Shown: positions 45,140 through 57,196, counted from the stretch's first letter. The stretch: DNA of 64,000 nucleotides from Chloranthus sessilifolius (GCA_021018995.1 CM037584.1:171076317-171140316), one strand, 5' to 3'. Notes: a model not told the origin generated them from the sequence alone. Program-made: numbers and translations.

Positions 45140-46080
45140 ATTCAAATATCTTATTTTAGTGGGAGGCAAAGAAGTGTTTGTCGACCCAACCGGCCTGTGA
45201 CAGGGCCAATATTCAAGCTTGTAGCATGGTGCTTGGGGCACGACATGTGGTGCCAGGAGGGCACGCGCCATGAGGCCAAGTGGGCTTGGCGACACGGTTG
45301 CATGTGAGTAGAACGCGGGAGCGACACGGACGCGACACAACCAAGGTGGGCTAACGATGCAGGAGGCGTTGCGGTATGTCAAATTAATAGGTTTGAGGTT
45401 CTCCTGCCATTCGGGTCGAATGACTGTTTTACCCTTCTATGTGGGAGAGAAGCTGGAGAGTTGCCTTCCACCCACACAGGGCCTTGCGTCGCCAGAGGGC
45501 GCGCAAGTGTCTCCTAAGCCTGAAAGGGTGAGCCTAGGATGTCGACGCAGCGATGCCGTATGGCACCCAAGGGAGGTTAATGTATGGCTCCGGACTACGC
45601 GTCGCGGTGCATACGGCTGGACAACCTCGCGAGAAGAACAACAACGTTGTGTGGGACTCAGTTGAGCACGATAGCATGTGAACCAAGGATGAATGAGTGC
45701 TAGTAATTTGGAATATACACGAAGGCAGGCTGTGTGGGACTCAGTTGAGCACGCGAGCGCGAGGCGCAAGGCTGTGGGCTTGGTTCGGTATGTGAGCACG
45801 ACATGACGGCATGGGGAGCTGCATGCCAAGACTGTTGCGAAGCGAGGTACTAGTGCAGTGCACAGGGTGAAGCTTGAGTAGGCCAAGTTTAGCACAGTGG
45901 TGCAAACGAGCGTGTCGTAAGGGGCACGATAAGCTGGGTGATAGGTCATGAAACAGAGGTAACTACGTGAAGGACGCCCATGTGTATTGTTGATATCGGA
46001 ATGGTTGACTTAGCCTTGACGGCGTTAAATGGCGCAGGGGACTGAGGTTGCGGAAGTGTGACTCCGTGACAGGCTGCCGA
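45140..46080. other. GC-rich block inside the I-family element
   Basis: Markedly higher G+C than the flanks, with GTGTGGGACTCAGTTGAGCA repeated at about 45650 and 45730. Open frames on both strands reach 170 codons, but residue content (Arg, Thr, Ser, Cys runs) gives no family. It may be captured DNA or long GC-rich filler. Confidence 0.4.
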
Positions 46081-46139
46081 GGTTTTGCGCCTATATTGGC
46101 GTGTGCAAGAGAGAGAGAGAGAGAGAGACGGAAGGAGGC

Positions 46140-48194
46140 TATAACATCCTGAAAATTTTGACTTTAGAGAGTAAACCTTGGGATGCGTGCCCACCTGGTT
46201 ACTTATGCGATCAAGTGATAGTCAACTTGAGAGAAAACCAAACTAAATGAATTACCTGAAAAGGGTTGATTTTCTGTCAAAATCGATTAATTGATTTAGA
46301 AATCGATTAATCGATTTTTGACAAAAAGTAAATCTGAGAACTACAGTACGAAACTGATTAATCGAATTAAATTTTGATTAATCGATTTTTGGGTTCGATT
46401 AATCGATTTCAAATCGATTAATCGACTGGGCACTGCCAGTGGCTAAAAAAGTTTGTTTTTTTAGAAAACCGATTAATCAATTTTGTGGTCAATTAATCAA
46501 TTTTGGAATTTCGATTAATCGATTTTGGGGTCGATTAATCGATTTTGACTATGTTTGCCGACACTGCTTCGATATTTCGACCGTAAATTTTTACTCCGAA
46601 CTCTGATTGACGTAATTCTTATGCCGTTGGAAAGAGGACAATGAACTCTATAACTGTTGTGATTTAATCATTTTGTGAATCCAAATATTTAAAGGTCAAA
46701 CTTTAGGAGAAAAATTACGTCAAACTCTATTTTAGCATGAACTAGTCCATTTCTATCTCGTTTTTTGATAAACACTTAAATAAGTTTAGATTTTAGTGAG
46801 TAGAGTTAATTTTTGATGCATCATGGTGTATTTGTGATGTAGATTGAGGGCATGAAATCGTCAATAAGGACTGTGGTGTCGTTTTGAACGGCTCCATGCG
46901 TGAGGTTGGAAACGCCTTGAACATGTATTTAAATAGCAAGAGCATATATGTAGTGATATAAAAATGAGTACTTATGCATCAAGAATATGAATCTTAAGTG
47001 TGTATGTGTGTGAACACAAAGTAAAGTAAATAAGTATGTGACGTCCCCAGGGGATGTGAATGTGATAAAAGCATCTATGTGATGCATTGAGTTGGACATC
47101 CCAGGGATGTATGTAAAAATGTAAAGCAAAGTGAATTGGATTAATAAGGTCTATTCTACTATAATTAGCACAATTACACGATGAATAACTATATATTGTG
47201 CACTTTTGATATTTAAGGTTTGGAGAATATCCCACCGACGTGACGGGATACCCACGACTGACTCAACAGAATATCCGTGATCAATACGGCGGCCAATCCG
47301 TATACCAGTTGCACATCCTAGGGATATATATATGAGACTTAAACCACGTCGCCTATGAGAAAGAAACCTGGGTAATATTGAATGAATGAAAAAGAATATG
47401 AAAATTGTCTGTTTAGATGACGATGAAAGGTATTCCATCGGATGCCCGATGTTATAGTAAATCGGGAAATATTTAAGCTATGATTTAAGTCTTTAGGCCA
47501 AGTCATTATTTTATATGAGCAAGTTGAGAACAAATGAACACATGTAAAATAATAGTAACATTCAGTGCATCTTTTCAGTCATTTAAATTATTTTCCAGTT
47601 AATTCATTGATACATCATGCTGCTAAATATCATAGAATATATGTGAGAGATTAACTTATATGTTCATTTAGTTATTTCCCTATTGAGCTAGGATGTAGCT
47701 CACCCTTTAGACTATATGTCGCAGGTCTTATACTTACAGCTGCTACTACTTCGGGAGGCGTAGATATGGAGGATTCGGATTACGTACATAGAGAGGAATT
47801 GGAGCCCCCTCCTCAGGACTTCTTCTATGAGATCCGTGCGTACTTTGATATAGTTTTGAGAAAGTACTGTGCGGCTTGGTATAGCAAGCCATTTTTGAGA
47901 AAATGTAATTAAACCAGGATACATTCTTTTGGCGAACCATCCAGGGTAGCTGTTGTATCGCCACTGATGGTTCGGGTGAGTTCTTTTGCTCATGCGTTGG
48001 CATAAGACTAAAACCATCTTTTGAGTTATTCTTTTTTATGATTATATATATAGAATTGGTGATTTAGATTAATTTAGTTCTTATGCTTTCTTGTTGCTTG
48101 GTTATACCAATGTTTCGTGTAGGCTTATGGGGCACAACCTTGAGGGTCGTACTGATGACATGAGTTTCGGAGTGTCAAAATTCGAATTGTCACA
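46140..48194. mobile_element. Solo LTR, 2.05 kb, probably gypsy
   Basis: Begins TATAACATCCTGAAAATTTT and ends GTGTCAAAATTCGAATTGTCACA-like; perfect 5-bp duplication GAGGC (46135-46139, 48195-48199). Long LTRs with these mirror-like ends and a GAGCTAGGATGTAGCTCACC block are typical of gypsy elements in plants. Has a CGATTAATCGATTT word array at 46255-46555. Confidence 0.78.
46255..46555. repeat. CGATTAATCGATTT word array
   Basis: About a dozen near-copies of the self-complementary CGATTAATCG embedded in TTTTGG/AAATCG context within the solo LTR. Confidence 0.85.
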
Positions 48195-48742
48195 GAGGCA
48201 GAGAGGGTGTTGTCCATTTGTGCGTCTCTGTGAGCCTGTGGCGCTGACGATAGAGTGAGAGAGATTGAGATTAAGGATATAAGAGAGAGGGCGTAGGTAA
48301 TATAGTTCTTAAGAGAGTAGAGATAGACTTGAGAACCCTAACTTAAACCCCTATTTATTGAATGAATTTGCATGCGCCTTTTTTACTTAAATGCCCCTAA
48401 GTTTAAACTGTTTAATAAGTTTAATCTCAGGGCATTTAAATAAATTATATTTAATTAAAAGAATTTTTTTTATAACTTTAAAAGGATATATATATCTCCA
48501 GGCCGAGTGTTGGAACACTCAATTCAAGCTCGGCCCGGATTGATCCTGATTATAACATGTTTAACTCGGTCCGGATATCGGGCCGGATTTGCTTGATAGA
48601 AAGTATAACTTTTTTCGGGCCGTGCGTAAGTCAAAATCTGGGTTGGCCCGACCCATTGAGAGCCCTATTCATGACCCAGCTTTCTCTTTTAACAAAAAAA
48701 CTAATCTCTTAATAATTTATTCAAAATAAAAAAAAAATGAGG

Positions 48743-49130
48743 ATACCTCTATTAGCACCAACGTTTTCTCTGAAAGAACCCACGTTGAAAAACCATTGAT
48801 TGCTTCGAATCAGGCGATAGAGATCGTTTTTCACCCCGATCTTCCTCAGAAGGACTCTTGAGTTCATTTATCACCTATCAGACGGTCAATTTTTGTAATT
48901 GACATGTCAGCACTCCCCAAAAAATGCCCTTTAAATCCTATGACACACATCATGCTCAAACATGATTTTAGAGACATTTTGGAAAGATTTATGACATGTG
49001 ACATAAAAATCTGATCGTAAAATAGGTAAGAAATGATCTCAAGGTCCATTGAGTGAAAGATGTGACCTTTGTGGAATACGCTCTCCATCATCTGATCCGA
49101 AGCAACCGATGAGATCTCCCTAATTTTCTT
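48743..49130. mobile_element. Relative of the 9-bp-TSD foldback MITE (degenerate)
   Basis: Left end GGATACCTCTATTAGCACC, arm GAATCAGGCGATAGAGATCG and inverse ATCATCTGATCCGAAGCAAC. Same arm text as 3558-3949. The right terminus is not definable. Confidence 0.55.
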
Positions 49131-49265
49131 TTTCAAAATTTACACTGACAAGTTTAGAATGACCTTTGTCATTTAAAATTGCCAGATGGAAAAATCACAA
49201 AATCAGCTTACCTATTAGTTGCAAACGAGAAGTTTGCACTTACACATGGTTTAAATTTAAAACAA

Positions 49266-49702
49266 GGGATAATAGCTCTCACCGACATTTAAACAATAAA
49301 TGGTGTTTTCATAATTAAAATGTCACTTTTTATCTTATATAATTAAAGTGTGATTTGTCATTGTGTCAAGTGGCATATATCCATGATTAATCTATATTTT
49401 TTAAGTAGCAATCCATTGTTGGAATATTTCCCAGCCAAAAGATCATACTTATAAGTGGATGTAAACCATCTGATCAGTAAATTTTAATATCAATCATAAA
49501 ATTTAAGAACAACCGTTGCTATTAGACTGCACAAATCGGATGATTCAAAACTCCCAAAAAGTGTGGTTGTTTTACCCATTCCTCTTCAATTGATGATATA
49601 TCACTTTGATGATATGTATTTCTAAGATCATAAGCCAATAGATGGTGTAACATCTATTAAACACCATTTGATGCTTAAATGACGGTCAGCATGGTCGGTC
49701 CC
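49266..49702. mobile_element. P-family MITE, second copy
   Basis: Starts GGGATAATAGCTCTCACCGA and ends CATGGTCGGTCCC, co-linear with 32524-32964 through the AAGTGGATGTAAACCATC block. 9-bp flanks match poorly, so it is older. Confidence 0.65.
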
Positions 49703-49836
49703 TTTCACAGGGCACAGCTCTGCCAAATACCATATTTGTTTTAAATTGTGTGCAAGGACCAACTTCTAGTGTGCAAGCAGTGGACCACCATCTGATGCTT
49801 GGCAAGGGCATAGTTATCGGCTGTGAGTACCTTTAA

Positions 49837-50228
49837 ATCCACCCACCAAATCTTTGAGTTCACCCACGTTGAAATACATTGACAACATTGAATCAGACGA
49901 TGGAGATTGTTTATCATCCCAATATTTCACACGATGGATCTTGAGATCATGGGCATACCATCAGACCATCAATTTTTTTATTTCATGTGGTGCACACCCC
50001 AAAAAGTGACCTTAAAATCAATTTTGACCTTGCACGTGATGTTAAGGTCACTTTTTTGAGATTTGTGCCATATGAAATAAAACAATGACGGTTTGATGGT
50101 ATGCCCATGATCTCAAGATCCATAGTATTAAAGATTGAAGGATAAACGATCTCGAACATCTGATTCAACGCAATTAATATTATTCAGCGTGAGTAAACTC
50201 AAAGATTCGATGGGTGGATTTAAAGGTA
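49837..50228. mobile_element. Foldback MITE with long inverted ends
   Basis: Ends AGTACCTTTAAATCCACCCA and its inverse GGGTGGATTTAAAGGTACT. The arms continue (GAATCAGACGATGGAGAT, CATGATCTCAAGATCCAT) to a central GTCACTTTTTTGAGAT/AAAAAGTGACCTTAAA palindrome. Target duplication not found. Confidence 0.7.
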
Positions 50229-50243
50229 CTTGACTATTCCTAT

Positions 50244-50423
50244 CAAGGTATTAAAAACCAATCGATACCGATACATCTCGGTGTCGGTCGATACGGGCCC
50301 GTATCGTCTGATGCGTCTCAGTTTTGACTGAGACTTTTATTTTTTATAAATTGGCTGATCCATATCAGTATCGCCCAATTCGTATCGGCCTCGGACAAAC
50401 CGATACCCGCTTTTGATACCTTG
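50244..50423. mobile_element. B-family hAT-type MITE
   Basis: Ends CAAGGTATTAAAA and (reverse) CAAGGTATCAAAA. TTCCTA occurs at both flanks but offset. Words CGATACC, GTATCG, GTATCGGCC. Sits 15 bp right of the foldback MITE. Confidence 0.75.
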
Positions 50424-50644
50424 TTCCTACAACAAACTACCCATGAAGCCTCCTATAGTCCTATATCCATTGCCGATTCTCGTCTGCCCTCTCACTTAAT
50501 AAGCTCTAAAAAACCTAGTTAGCCTGCTGAGCAGAGCCGGAAGAATTTGTGGGCTACCGAAATTCTTAAATAAAAAGTTAAAAATCGCTCAAGTTAGAAA
50601 AATAAAAAAAATTTGCCTCTGCTCATTTAAAAAGGGTAATGTTA

Positions 50645-51262
50645 GTGACACACCATTTTTTGTTACTGCCAAACCATTTAAGAAAAGTAAAATGTTGGCT
50701 GCCCTGAATCAGATGACCTACTAGTTTTTGTCCTACTCCACAAAATAGCAAGATCATAGGGATACCATCAAACGGTTAGATGTTGATTTCTCGTGACATA
50801 TATCCCAAAAAGTGAACGTATGCTATGACCACATTCATTTGTTGGGATGTGTGCCATGTGGAATCAACATCTGACCGTTTGATGGAAGGCCCATGATCTC
50901 AAAATATATTGTGTGGAAGATTGAGACGAAAACTATCTCCAATACCCTTTTTTGTCTCAATCTTCCACAAAATAGATCTTGAGCTCATGAGCCATCAGAT
51001 GGAGATGATGATTCCATATGACGCACATCCCCAAAGGTGAACATGAACCACATTTGATGGTATGTAATGTCGTGATCACATTCACCTTTTGAGATGTGTG
51101 CCACATGAAATCAAATATTTGACCGTCTCATGATAGGCTCATGATCTCAATATCTATTTTATGTGCAAGATTGAGACGAAAAATGATTTCTATCATCCTA
51201 TTCAAAGCAATTAGCTGATTTTTTTTGCTTTGTTCAAGTGAGATGATTTTAATATAAAATGG
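50645..51262. mobile_element. Compound foldback MITE (two inverted units)
   Basis: Ends ATGTTAGTGACACACCATTT and (reverse) ATGTTATTACCACACCATTT. Inside are two successive inverted-repeat units, each with GATCTTGA(G)..TCATG, GACCGTTTGATGG-like and GTGTGCCA.ATG blocks related to 3558-3949. Confidence 0.6.
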
Positions 51263-51375
51263 TGTGGTAATAACATAAGTAAAAAAATTTGCTTTTGTAA
51301 TATGGAAACTAATTATTGCTCATCTCTCCATTGAATGCCATATAACTAGGAAAGTAGATATTTAGAAGTACCATC

Positions 51376-51548
51376 TAAGGATCAAAATTTCAGCCAAAAT
51401 GACCAAAATTTTGGTCCAAATTATTGGTTTCGGTCCTCACCGAAATGATAATTTGGACCGAAATTTCGGTCATATTTTGTATGGGATTCAAATTATCGGC
51501 CGAAATTTTGGCCAAATTATCGATTATTGGCCAATATTTTGATCCTTG
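51376..51548. mobile_element. A-family hAT-type MITE
   Basis: Ends TAAGGATCAAAATTTC and (reverse) CAAGGATCAAAATATTGG. Perfect 8-bp duplication GTACCATC (51368-51375, 51549-51556). TTTCGG and TTATCGG words. Confidence 0.86.
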
Positions 51549-51679
51549 GTACCATCAATGGCATAGATCTTGTGTTTAATTTCTTAGATTATTTCTGACG
51601 TTACTTGACGGCTAGGATTGCAACGAGATTTGGTGGAGAACGTGTGGAGCACAATTTACTTTTGGGGTAATTGCATTGC

Positions 51680-51942
51680 TAGAGTTGTAGGTGGGCCGGG
51701 ACAACCTGACGGGTCAAGAGTTCGGACCCTTTAGGTTGAAACTTCCGAGTTCCGACCCATTTATTAAACGGGATGGGTTCAGGTTGAGGTTCTTTTAGCT
51801 GAACCCAACTCCCTCTTTCGTTTGCCCAACTCGAGAATTTGATACATGGGGCAGATCAGGTTCGGGTTGATGGGTCATTTGGTTGCAGTTGGTGTTTGGG
51901 TTGAACTCAACCCGGCCCAAACACGACTCGATTGCACCCCTA
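51680..51942. mobile_element. GGGCCGGG-word hAT-like MITE (J)
   Basis: Ends TAGAGTTGTAGGTGGGCCGG and (reverse) TAGGGGTGCAATCGAGTCG, then GGGCCGGG in both. Words GGGTTCGG, GGGTTG, CAACCCGG inside. No target duplication preserved. Confidence 0.6.
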
Positions 51943-52049
51943 TGACCTTATGCACTGTGTTTCTTTTCTGATTTTGTATGAAGCCCCCAGGTTTTATCTC
52001 ACGTGCGAAACAATGCTTTAAAACAACAGAAATGGCGTCTCTTCTTTGC

Positions 52050-52260
52050 AACATATCAAGTATCGGCCCATACTGATACGGATTGGTTTTTTGGCCAACC
52101 GATACATATCATCTCCGATACGTAATTTGTATCTGATTCGGTATCAGCCGATAAATCTATTATTATAATTTTTTTTAAAGGGCCAATGATATGTATCGGC
52201 TAATTTATTTCCATTCTTCATGGACCGATACTTGAAACTGATACCCGAGTTGACACCATG
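52050..52260. mobile_element. B-family hAT-type MITE
   Basis: Ends CAACATATCAAGTATCGG and (reverse) CATGGTGTCAACTCGGG. Perfect 8-bp duplication CTTCTTTG (52042-52049, 52261-52268). Words CCGATAC, GTATCGGC. Confidence 0.87.
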
Positions 52261-52321
52261 CTTCTTTGGTTAACTGTGCATTAAATTATGACCATAATAT
52301 AAAGGGGAAGGGGGTCCCTAG

Positions 52322-52510
52322 CATAGTCATCAAGTCGGGGTTGGTAAATTATTCGCCAAGAGTATAAATTTGTATTTTGGGAAAAAATTGATAAACCACT
52401 AAAATTAGGAAAGATTTTGGAATTTGGGAATTGTTTGATGAAGGAAAAATTCGGCAAACTGGGAAAAAAATTAGAAAATTTTTAAAAAATTATCAAAATA
52501 AAATATTATA
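52322..52510. mobile_element. D-family hAT-type MITE, left part only
   Basis: Left end CATAGTCATCAAGTCGGGG and ATTCGCC/AATTCGGC words, fading into AT-rich sequence. No right terminus or duplication found. Confidence 0.5.
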
Positions 52511-52690
52511 TAATGAGTTAAAAGTAGGAAATTTTAGTCTTGAGATGGAGCGTAGAGATGGTTCATTCCGTAACCGTTTAAATTACATTCCATGATACCT
52601 TTATTTTTCACCCGGGTTTCCTTTAACTTAATATCTTCGTCTTAGGATCAAAGTCACGTGAAAATCAAAAGTATTGTTTGATGGTAGTCC

Positions 52691-53110
52691 TAAGGCTCTC
52701 AATGGACCACGCTGGACCAAAAAAAGTGATACTTTTTATCAAGCCGGCCTGATATTTAAATTGGCTAAATATGTTGCAACCTGAATTAATCTGGGCCGAG
52801 CTTGGGTTGAGTGTTCTAATACTTTGCCTGAATATATATATATATAGGCAAAGGCCAAGTATTAGAACCATTGTGTAACAAACTAAACTAAAATATTTGA
52901 ATAAAAGTATGTACTTGAGCTTTTATATTATTAGTATAATTATTTAATTAAAATTTTAAATTTTTAACCTTCTTCAAACTTTTATTAGAAAAAAAACAGT
53001 TCATGGCCAACTAAATTTTATTAGAAAAAATAGTCAAACTAAATTTTATTATAAAAAAATAGTCGAAAAAATACCCAAGCCCAACCCAAATTTTATTTAT
53101 TTAATAATAA
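52691..53110. mobile_element. I-family derivative, one terminus
   Basis: Left end TAAGGCTCTCAATGG as in the 3.8-kb I element, then CGGGC words in GGGCCGAGCTTGGGTTGAGTG and a stretch (about 52860-53000) that is the reverse complement of 45070-45150 of that element. Suggests internal deletion or inversion; right terminus not seen. Confidence 0.55.
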
Positions 53111-53934
53111 TAATAATATTATTATTATTATTTTATTTAATCTATAGGGTGTATATACATTCCGAGTCCACCAAGATCCTAAATCCGGGTGAAAATTTTT
53201 CTAAGAATGATCAGTGACTTATTTAACAGTCTATGCATTTCTCTAATCAGGGATTCGACTACACTCCCATGATATGCCCGAGTTCTACCACTATGGTCTC
53301 TCTCTATTATTTCAATCTCTGTCATGTACTTGACATTTTCAAAATCGCACTCCAAATCTAAAGTCATTAACATTTTTTTTTTGTATTATGTTGATTATCT
53401 ATGCATTCAATGAATGGACAACGGATTTGAAATTCATCTTTCTTCCCCAAATCGAATTCACATTCATTTGAAAAGGTTATGTCTTCCTTATCAGGTACGG
53501 TAAGGGTGTCATTTTTTACCTCTTCCGACTCAATTTGATTCTTAAATTTCTCTACAACATCAGAATCGTTCCATTCCATTTCCTCTTCTCTTCGCACTAT
53601 CTCAACGCTTGTTGTGTCATTCTCAAACGTAGTAACCAATTGGTCCTCCTCACATTTCTGAACAAAATCATAGGAGTCCTCTTGAAGATGTTCTTCATTC
53701 CTATTGATATCAATAAGGGACTCCTTTATTTTATTTTTAATTTACAACTGTTTGGCCACCTAACTAAGTTGAGATTGTAACTTAGAAATTCTTTGAGTTA
53801 TGATATGCACCAAACTTTTTAAATATTCCAAGGAGTAAGAAGAATTTTAGGTTGGTTCATATAATTCTGTATCTTGAAAGTATTGAGTTTACTATAAATA
53901 CTCATAAGGAAAGTTATTAAGGTAAGAACTTTGA

Positions 53935-54165
53935 TTATCGTTAGGCATCATATCACACATTAAAAGTTGATTAAACCTACACATGCCATTAGGTTGACTT
54001 TGCCAATAACTTTGATCAGAATAAGGCATCATATTACACATTAGAGGTTGATTAAACTCACACATGCTATTGGGTTAACTCTGTCATTAACTTTGATTAG
54101 AGTAAGACATTATATCACACATTGGAGGTTGATTAAATACCCATATGTCATTGGATTGACTCTGC
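53935..54165 (-). repeat. Threefold tandem repeat in the gag-like region
   Basis: Three units of about 76 bp, each with CACATTA.AGGTTGATTAAA, CATTGG.TTGACT and AACTTTGATCAGA. Unit length differs slightly between copies. Confidence 0.7.
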
Positions 54166-54329
54166 CAGTCATGGGTGCTGCAAACAAGATTAGGGTTGAC
54201 TTGTTCAAGGTAATAATTTGGGTTGTCCAAGGGACACATAAGTGTAATGTGTATTAGATTTTCATAAATAGCACATGATTCTAGATTGAATCCATGCATT
54301 GACATAATTTTACTGATAAAATAATTTAT

Positions 54330-55300
54330 TTATTTATTTTATTTTTTTCAGAATTGATTTATCGAATGGTTCACTCGATCGATCGAAAAATTCGAAATTC
54401 AAGATTTTGAAATATTTAATTTTAAAATTTTGAATTTTTTTTCTTCAAATCGATTGATCAACAACACACATCGATTGATTGATTTTTATTTTTATTTTTT
54501 GAATTTAAAATTTTGAATTTTAAAATTTAAAATTTTGAATTTTTTGATTTCTTTTTTCCAAATTTCAAATTTTAAATTTAGACTTTTAAATTTTGAATTT
54601 TGATTTCCAACTCTCAAATTTTTAAGATTTGAAATTTTGAATTTGAAATTATTTTTTTATTTTTATTTTTAATTTTTTGTTTCAAATTTGAAATTCAAAT
54701 TTCAAAATTTAAATTTTAAGTCTCGACTTTTCGAATTTAAAATTTTGAAATTTCAAATATTAAAATTTTGAATTTTTTTTTTTTTTTTTTTTTCAAATTT
54801 GAAATTCCAATTTCAAATTTAAAATTTCGAACTTCAAATTTTAAGTTTCAAATTTTAATTTTTTTTTTTTTGAATTTCAAAATTTGAGTTTCAAATTTCA
54901 AATTCAATGATTTTAAAGATTTATAAGATTTGTAAAGATTTTAAAGATTTCTAAAGATTTCTAAGATTTGAAAGATTACTAAAGAATGAAAGATTTCTAA
55001 AGATTTTTAACTTTTGAGTTTCAAATTTTGAATTTTGAATTTTGAATTTTGAATTTCAAATTTTAAGATATTGACTTTTAAATTTCGAATTTTGAATTTT
55101 AAATTTGAAAATTTGAAGATTTTTAAATTTGAAATTTTTTCTCTCCCTTTTTTTTTTAAATTTCCAAATTTCAAAATTTCAAAATTTTGAATTTTTTAAT
55201 TTGAAATTTTGAATTTTAAATTTCGACAACTCAAATTATGTAGGAGGTTTTTTTTTTTTTTTTTTTTTTTTTGAAGAGTCGATGAATCGATCAGGAAGGT
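54330..55300. repeat. Low-complexity AATTTTGAATTTCAAA leader
   Basis: Nearly 1 kb of permuted AAATTTGAAA, TTTGAATTT and AAATTTCAAA words, with small ATCGATTGATC islands at both ends (54365-54485 and 55270-55310). It lies between the primer site and the gag-like region of the gypsy fragment. Confidence 0.85.
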
Positions 55301-56879
55301 CAATCGATCGAGATTAAAGAATTTTAAGTTTTTCGATTTTTTTTTTTTTTAGTTTTAAAACTAGAAAAAAATATCGATTTAAACCTATAGAATTTCCTAA
55401 AAATTGTGAATTTTCTACGCCTAATTCCCGACAACGGCGCCAAAAACTTATTGAGATTTTTTAAATGAGTTTTAAACTCGCAAGCGCACGAATTGAGATG
55501 TAACTAGTGAGTGCAGAGTACGAGATCGTTCTTACGAGGATTAGCCAAAAAATTTAAAAGAGAAAATAACAATTTACTAAAAGAACTACCATATATCTAA
55601 CACAATATTTTAACTAGTTTATGATGCTAAGAGTTTAATGGATAAGATAAAAATTAAGTAATAAAATGAAATTTAAACAGATATTAAAAAGGCGAGGATT
55701 ATGATATTAAATCGTAGGTTTATCATTTACGCAATACAGATTTATGGATTGAGATATGAGATTATCATAGGTAGCGCTACATGCAAGTACTAAGCCCAAG
55801 CACACATTGCCGATCTAAGATCGTAGATATGTATGATTTACACCCCATGAATGTATGATTAACATCTATACCTTAGATAATAATCAAAATTTGATCCTTA
55901 GATAAATTTCACATTACAGATCTGAGGTCGTGGAAATGTATGATTAACATCTCATGAATATATGATTAACATCCATACCTTAGATAACAATCAGAATTTA
56001 CCCTGAGATGGGCAAGAGCAGTATAAAAGAAGATTAGAGTAAAATAATCATTGCAGATCCAAGATTATTGAGCGTGATTAACATCCACATCTTAGATAGT
56101 AATCGAATATTAATGCAATTAAAAATCAGGCATCAATGGCAAGATAATATCTCAATCATAGATCTATGTTATAATAAATGAATACCTTGAATGTGGTTCA
56201 TTAGATCCCCACCTTAAAAAAGATTTAGTTATGTATGATTAAGTTAACTAAAAATATGATTGAAATGAAAACACAGAATAACATTAAAATATCGTAATAA
56301 ACGATCCACGAAAATCCACGAAGCTTTAATCCAACACGTATAATCCTTTTTTGAATGCAGAAATTAAACTAATCTAAAAAATTAAACTTAAAAATCTAAG
56401 GAACAATACTTAAAAGGAAAATCTAGAGAGAAATTAAAAACTCAAAAAAAATAAAACTCAGAAGATCCTAGCTCCCCAATTTGATCAATTGAGTCTGTTG
56501 CTCGATCCATCGATTTTTTCAGATTACAAAGCCTCAATATTTACTTTGAACTTGGATTGAGGCGATTCTTATGATGTTGGAAAAAAGACAACGAGCTCTA
56601 CAACTTTGGTGAAATAGTAATTTCACAAATATGATATTTTAAAAGTCAAAATTGACCTGCAAGTCGAGATAAGTTCTAGATGATCCAAGGTTGTATGGAT
56701 TTGACGTTTTTTTCTGAACTCTTGAACTATTTTATACTCAACTTATCTCCAGATTTGTAAATCACTAAAATTATACAAAACATATTAAATAATTTTCATC
56801 GGCTGGCTAAATATAGGTTTTAGGGTGTGAAAAATGATCATATTTCACACCTCATCACAAACTGAAAACCAAGGGTCTC

Positions 56880-57196
56880 AAATCGGACCGAACCGCACCG
56901 AAAACTGATTGAAACTGAACCGAACCCCAGTTCAGTTCGGTTCGGTATAGGGTGATAAAAAATGAAAATCATGAGGGTATGATGAGTAAACCAAAAAAAC
57001 TGAAAAAACACGTTAAAAAATTATTAAAAGTAGGTAAAATACCCACACCAAATCGAACAGTGGTTTCGGTGTCGGTTTCAAAAAAAAAAAAAAAATACCA
57101 AACTGAACCAAATGGGTTTCGATGTGGGGGGTATCGAACTGAAGACTGAAAAAATTAGTTTCGATTCGATTTTGTACACCGAATCTGCATCCCTAA
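56880..57196. mobile_element. G-family (GTTCGG-word) hAT-like MITE
   Basis: Ends CAAGGGTCTCAAATCGG and (reverse) TTAGGGATGCAGATTCGG. Both subterminal parts are rich in CGGTTCGG, CCGAACC, GGTTTCGG. An A-run lies centrally. Abuts the gypsy LTR end. Target duplication not evident. Confidence 0.65.

Larger units (their letters stand above)
44852..48668. mobile_element. I-family hAT-type element, 3.8 kb, with a nested solo LTR
   Basis: 16-bp perfect terminal inverted repeats TAGGGCTCTCAATGGG. Flanks CTCATGAC/TTCATGAC (7 of 8). Subterminal CGGGCC/GGCCCGAC and CTCGG words on both sides. Without the solo LTR (46140-48194) it is about 1.76 kb. No hAT transposase is seen. An internal GC-rich block (about 45140-46080) is unlike its surroundings. 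Confidence 0.85.
53150..56869 (-). mobile_element. Gypsy-type LTR-retrotransposon fragment (LTR, primer site, gag-like region)
   Basis: On minus: LTR from 56869 (starting TGTGATGAGGTGTGAAAT) to about 55442, a primer site TGGCGCCGTTGTCGGGAATT (55441-55422, tRNA-Asp type as in Athila/Tat elements), a 1-kb low-complexity leader, and a gag-like region about 54305-53179 with a zinc-knuckle-like LMCPLDNPNYYLEQVN context. Broken; its 3' part and other LTR are not in the window. Confidence 0.7.

Noticed and set aside
45437-45949. 170-codon minus-strand open frame
   Set aside because: It lies in the GC-rich block where stop codons are rare; no domain, start context or splice context supports it.
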